From Duganella rivi (GTDB lineage Bacteria; Pseudomonadota; Gammaproteobacteria; Burkholderiales; Burkholderiaceae_D): a DNA stretch of 64,000 nt. The DNA lies in the NCBI RefSeq assembly GCF_009857435.1, contig NZ_WWCK01000001.1:62001-126000 (forward strand), given 5' to 3'. The notes beneath the pieces were generated by a model. It saw only the letters and a list, made by a program, of their open reading frames with translations, searched no databases and had not been told where the DNA came from. The translations under genes and the position numbers were made by a program. Positions 62,709 to 64,000 of this stretch are shown here, in pieces. The first letter of the stretch is position 1. Each line of letters starts with the position of its first letter.

Positions 62709-62737
62709 ATTATCATTAATTGTATGCTTAATGACAA
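62709..62737 (-). promoter_or_regulatory. Promoter of the GT-C-like / HAD-UbiA module
   Basis: Minus-strand TTGTCA (62737-62732), 17-base spacer and GATAAT (62714-62709). A short inverted repeat (TCATTAA 62713-62719 and TTAATGA 62728-62734) lies in the spacer. The leader would be about 50 bases before the ATG at 62649. Confidence 0.6.
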
Positions 62738-62787
62738 TCAATTTTTCAATTGTGCGAAGCAGCAATCACTTCCAAGGGTAGCAGAGC

Positions 62788-63546
62788 TTATTTCGGCTGC
62801 ATGCGGATCGCGCCGTCCAGTCGGATGGTTTCGCCGTTCAGCATGGCGTTTTCGATGATGGCTTGCGCCAGTTGAGCGTACTCGGCTGGCTTGCCGAGGC
62901 GCGGCGGGAACGGCACCATGGCGCCCAGCGCGTCCTGCACCTCTTGCGGCATGCCCATCAGCATTGGCGTTTCGAAAATGCCGGGGGCGATGGTCATCAC
63001 GCGGATGGCGTTGCGCGACAGGTCGCGCGCCATCGGCAGGGTCAGGCCGGCAACAGCGGCCTTGGAGGCGGCGTAGGCGGCCTGGCCGATCTGGCCGTCG
63101 AAGGCGGCCACCGAGGCGGTGTTGATGATGACGCCGCGCTCGCCGGTTTCCAGCGGCGCGTTCTTGCTCATGGCGTCGGCCGCCAGGCGCGACATATTGA
63201 AAGTACCGATCAGGTTGATGTTGACCACGCGCTGGAACAGCTCCAGCGGGTGCGGGCCGTCCTTGCCGACGGTCTTGGCGGCCGGGGCCACGCCAGCGCA
63301 GTTGATCACCCCGCGCAGCGTGCCCAGCGCCAGCGCTGCGTCGACCACGGCCTTGCCGTCGGCTTCCGAGGTGACGTCGCACTTGACGAACACGCCGCCC
63401 AACTCTGCGGCCAGCGTCTGCCCTGCTTCCACCTGCACATCCGCCAGCACCACCTTCCCGCCCTGCGCCACAATCATGCGCGCCGTGCCCGCGCCCAGGC
63501 CCGAGGCGCCGCCGGTGATGATGAATACCTTGCCCTTGATTTGCAT
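62788..63546 (-). CDS. Short-chain dehydrogenase (3-hydroxyacyl-CoA dehydrogenase-like)
   Basis: A 252-residue classical SDR. It has the NAD site [11 protein letters not shown] at 10-20, Asp at the end of the second strand (LADVQ) favouring NAD over NADP, INCAGV, and the catalytic Ser ([10 protein letters not shown]) with the YAASK Tyr/Lys pair. It closely resembles HSD10-type 3-hydroxyacyl-CoA dehydrogenases of fatty-acid, isoleucine or aromatic-CoA breakdown. It stands alone behind a perfect operator-like palindrome. A role beside the 2-aminobenzoate operon is possible but its separate control suggests acyl-CoA metabolism in general. Confidence 0.92.
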   Translation of the reverse strand: MQIKGKVFIITGGASGLGAGTARMIVAQGGKVVLADVQVEAGQTLAAELGGVFVKCDVTSEADGKAVVDAALALGTLRGVINCAGVAPAAKTVGKDGPHPLELFQRVVNINLIGTFNMSRLAADAMSKNAPLETGERGVIINTASVAAFDGQIGQAAYAASKAAVAGLTLPMARDLSRNAIRVMTIAPGIFETPMLMGMPQEVQDALGAMVPFPPRLGKPAEYAQLAQAIIENAMLNGETIRLDGAIRMQPK

Positions 63547-63567
63547 GCCAGTCTCCTGTTTTTTAAT

Positions 63568-63587
63568 TGACGTTTACGTAAACGTCA
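63568..63587. promoter_or_regulatory. 20-bp perfect palindrome, operator overlapping the SDR promoter
   Basis: TGACGTTTAC and GTAAACGTCA form an uninterrupted palindrome 21 bases before the SDR start. On the minus strand a TATAAT (63595-63590) directly precedes it, so a transcription start would fall within the palindrome, as in repressed promoters. The core resembles sites of MerR-type LiuR and TetR-type regulators of acyl-CoA catabolism in proteobacteria; the true regulator is not in the window. Confidence 0.7.
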
Positions 63588-63590
63588 GCA

Positions 63591-64000
63591 TTATAACAAG
63601 GCAGGCGGAATGGCATTCAAGTGGGCGACTTCAAACGTGGGAATGGCTTCCGAGGTGTTGCTGAGGCTGGCCGGGTTGAACCAGCAGCTGTCGATGCCGT
63701 AGCGGTTGGCGCCGAGGATATCGGCATCGAGGCGGTCGCCGATGATGATGGTTTCAGCCTTGCTGACGGCGCGCGCCATGCCGGCGGTGTATTCGAAGAA
63801 GCGGCTGTCCGGCTTGGCGTAGCCGCAGGCTTCCGAGGTGGCGATGAAGGAAATGCACGGCCCCAAGCCCGAGGCAGCCACGCGCCGGTGCTGGATCGCA
63901 TCGACGCCGTTGGTGATGATGCCGACCTCGCCCTGCCCCGCCAACTGCTCGCACAGCGCCAGCGCGCCGTCGATCAGCACCACGGTGTCGGCCAGCGACT
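63591..64000 (-). CDS. HAD-family hydrolase, YjjG-like (5' end beyond window edge)
   Basis: The visible C-terminal about 135 residues belong to a HAD phosphatase. They include the motif II region IITNGVDAIQHRRV (Thr-Asn), the Lys of motif III in CGYAKPDSRFFEY, and motif IV as IIIGDRLDADILGANRYGIDSCWFN. The T-N-G-X5-Q-X-R and G-D-X-L-X-x-D pattern is that of YjjG pyrimidine nucleotidases, which remove phosphate from nucleotides. The frame is open to the right edge, so the start and motif I are missing here. Its stop overlaps the -10 box of the SDR promoter. Confidence 0.85.
   Translation of the reverse strand, partial: SLADTVVLIDGALALCEQLAGQGEVGIITNGVDAIQHRRVAASGLGPCISFIATSEACGYAKPDSRFFEYTAGMARAVSKAETIIIGDRLDADILGANRYGIDSCWFNPASLSNTSEAIPTFEVAHLNAIPPALL

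Noticed and set aside
1..64000. CRISPR arrays, insertion sequences or phage genes.
   Set aside because: No regularly spaced repeats, transposase motifs or phage structural proteins were seen on either strand.

Overview
The window is high-GC DNA from a betaproteobacterium, most likely the family Oxalobacteraceae (Massilia, Duganella, Janthinobacterium and relatives). The grounds are the full set of XrtB/PEP-CTERM exopolysaccharide genes (EpsA, EpsB, EpsD-EpsG, EpsI, EpsL and exosortase B), three secreted proteins with PEP-CTERM tails, a tRNA-Arg(CCT), and a CoA-dependent 2-aminobenzoate degradation cluster of the type known from Azoarcus. The family assignment is inference from gene content. 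No rRNA, insertion sequence, prophage or CRISPR array was seen.

Layout. 1-5092: a minus-strand run of pilus or type II secretion-like assembly genes (pseudopilin GspG, platform protein GspF, ATPase GspE, then PilM-, PilN- and PilO-like proteins, the last cut by the window edge). 5178-16090: mostly minus-strand genes flanking the exopolysaccharide locus: an acyltransferase, a PhoB-like regulator coupled to EpsA, an extracellular nuclease co-transcribed with a PEP-CTERM protein, a second PEP-CTERM protein, a TIGR03790 protein, and two sugar nucleotidyltransferases. 16502-20195: a second acyltransferase, galE, and a secreted GH5-type glycosidase. 20240-34450: one apparent 14-kb operon from epsD through epsE, epsF, epsG, xrtB and epsI to a pyruvyltransferase, a Wzy-like polymerase and five glycosyltransferases. 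It has a good sigma-70 promoter at one end and a hairpin terminator at the other. 34596-37932: epsB, epsL and a CPBP membrane protease on the same strand.

38107-44073: the ABC-F ATPase Uup, a prepilin-like protein, a third PEP-CTERM protein, tRNA-Arg, then a nitroreductase-like protein and the only Wzx-type flippase in the window. 44078-50804: a 2-aminobenzoate operon (CoA ligase, monooxygenase/reductase fusion, MarR regulator, enoyl-CoA hydratase, acyl-CoA dehydrogenase, RidA) with a promoter whose -10 box adjoins and overlaps a 30-bp palindrome. 50886-62649: a response regulator with a possible C-terminal HPt domain, a very large propeller-type hybrid histidine kinase, a patatin-like lipase, gamma-glutamyltransferase, and a three-gene membrane module (GT-C-like protein, HAD-UbiA fusion, ArnE-like small transporter) that looks like a polyprenyl-phosphate pentose glycosylation pathway with its own promoter. 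62788-64000: a short-chain dehydrogenase behind a perfect 20-bp operator-like palindrome and a truncated HAD phosphatase.

How the parts fit. EpsB starts the repeat unit on the lipid carrier, the five glycosyltransferases extend it, the pyruvyl- and acyltransferases could decorate it, Wzx and Wzy flip and polymerise it, and EpsF, EpsG, EpsE and EpsL control length and export. XrtB and EpsI would process PEP-CTERM proteins, and the nuclease and glycosidase could remodel the matrix. The most unusual points are the pentose-glycosylation-like module, an EpsG whose nucleotide-binding motifs are altered, a PhoB-like regulator without its usual metal-binding Asp, and the two operator-like palindromes.
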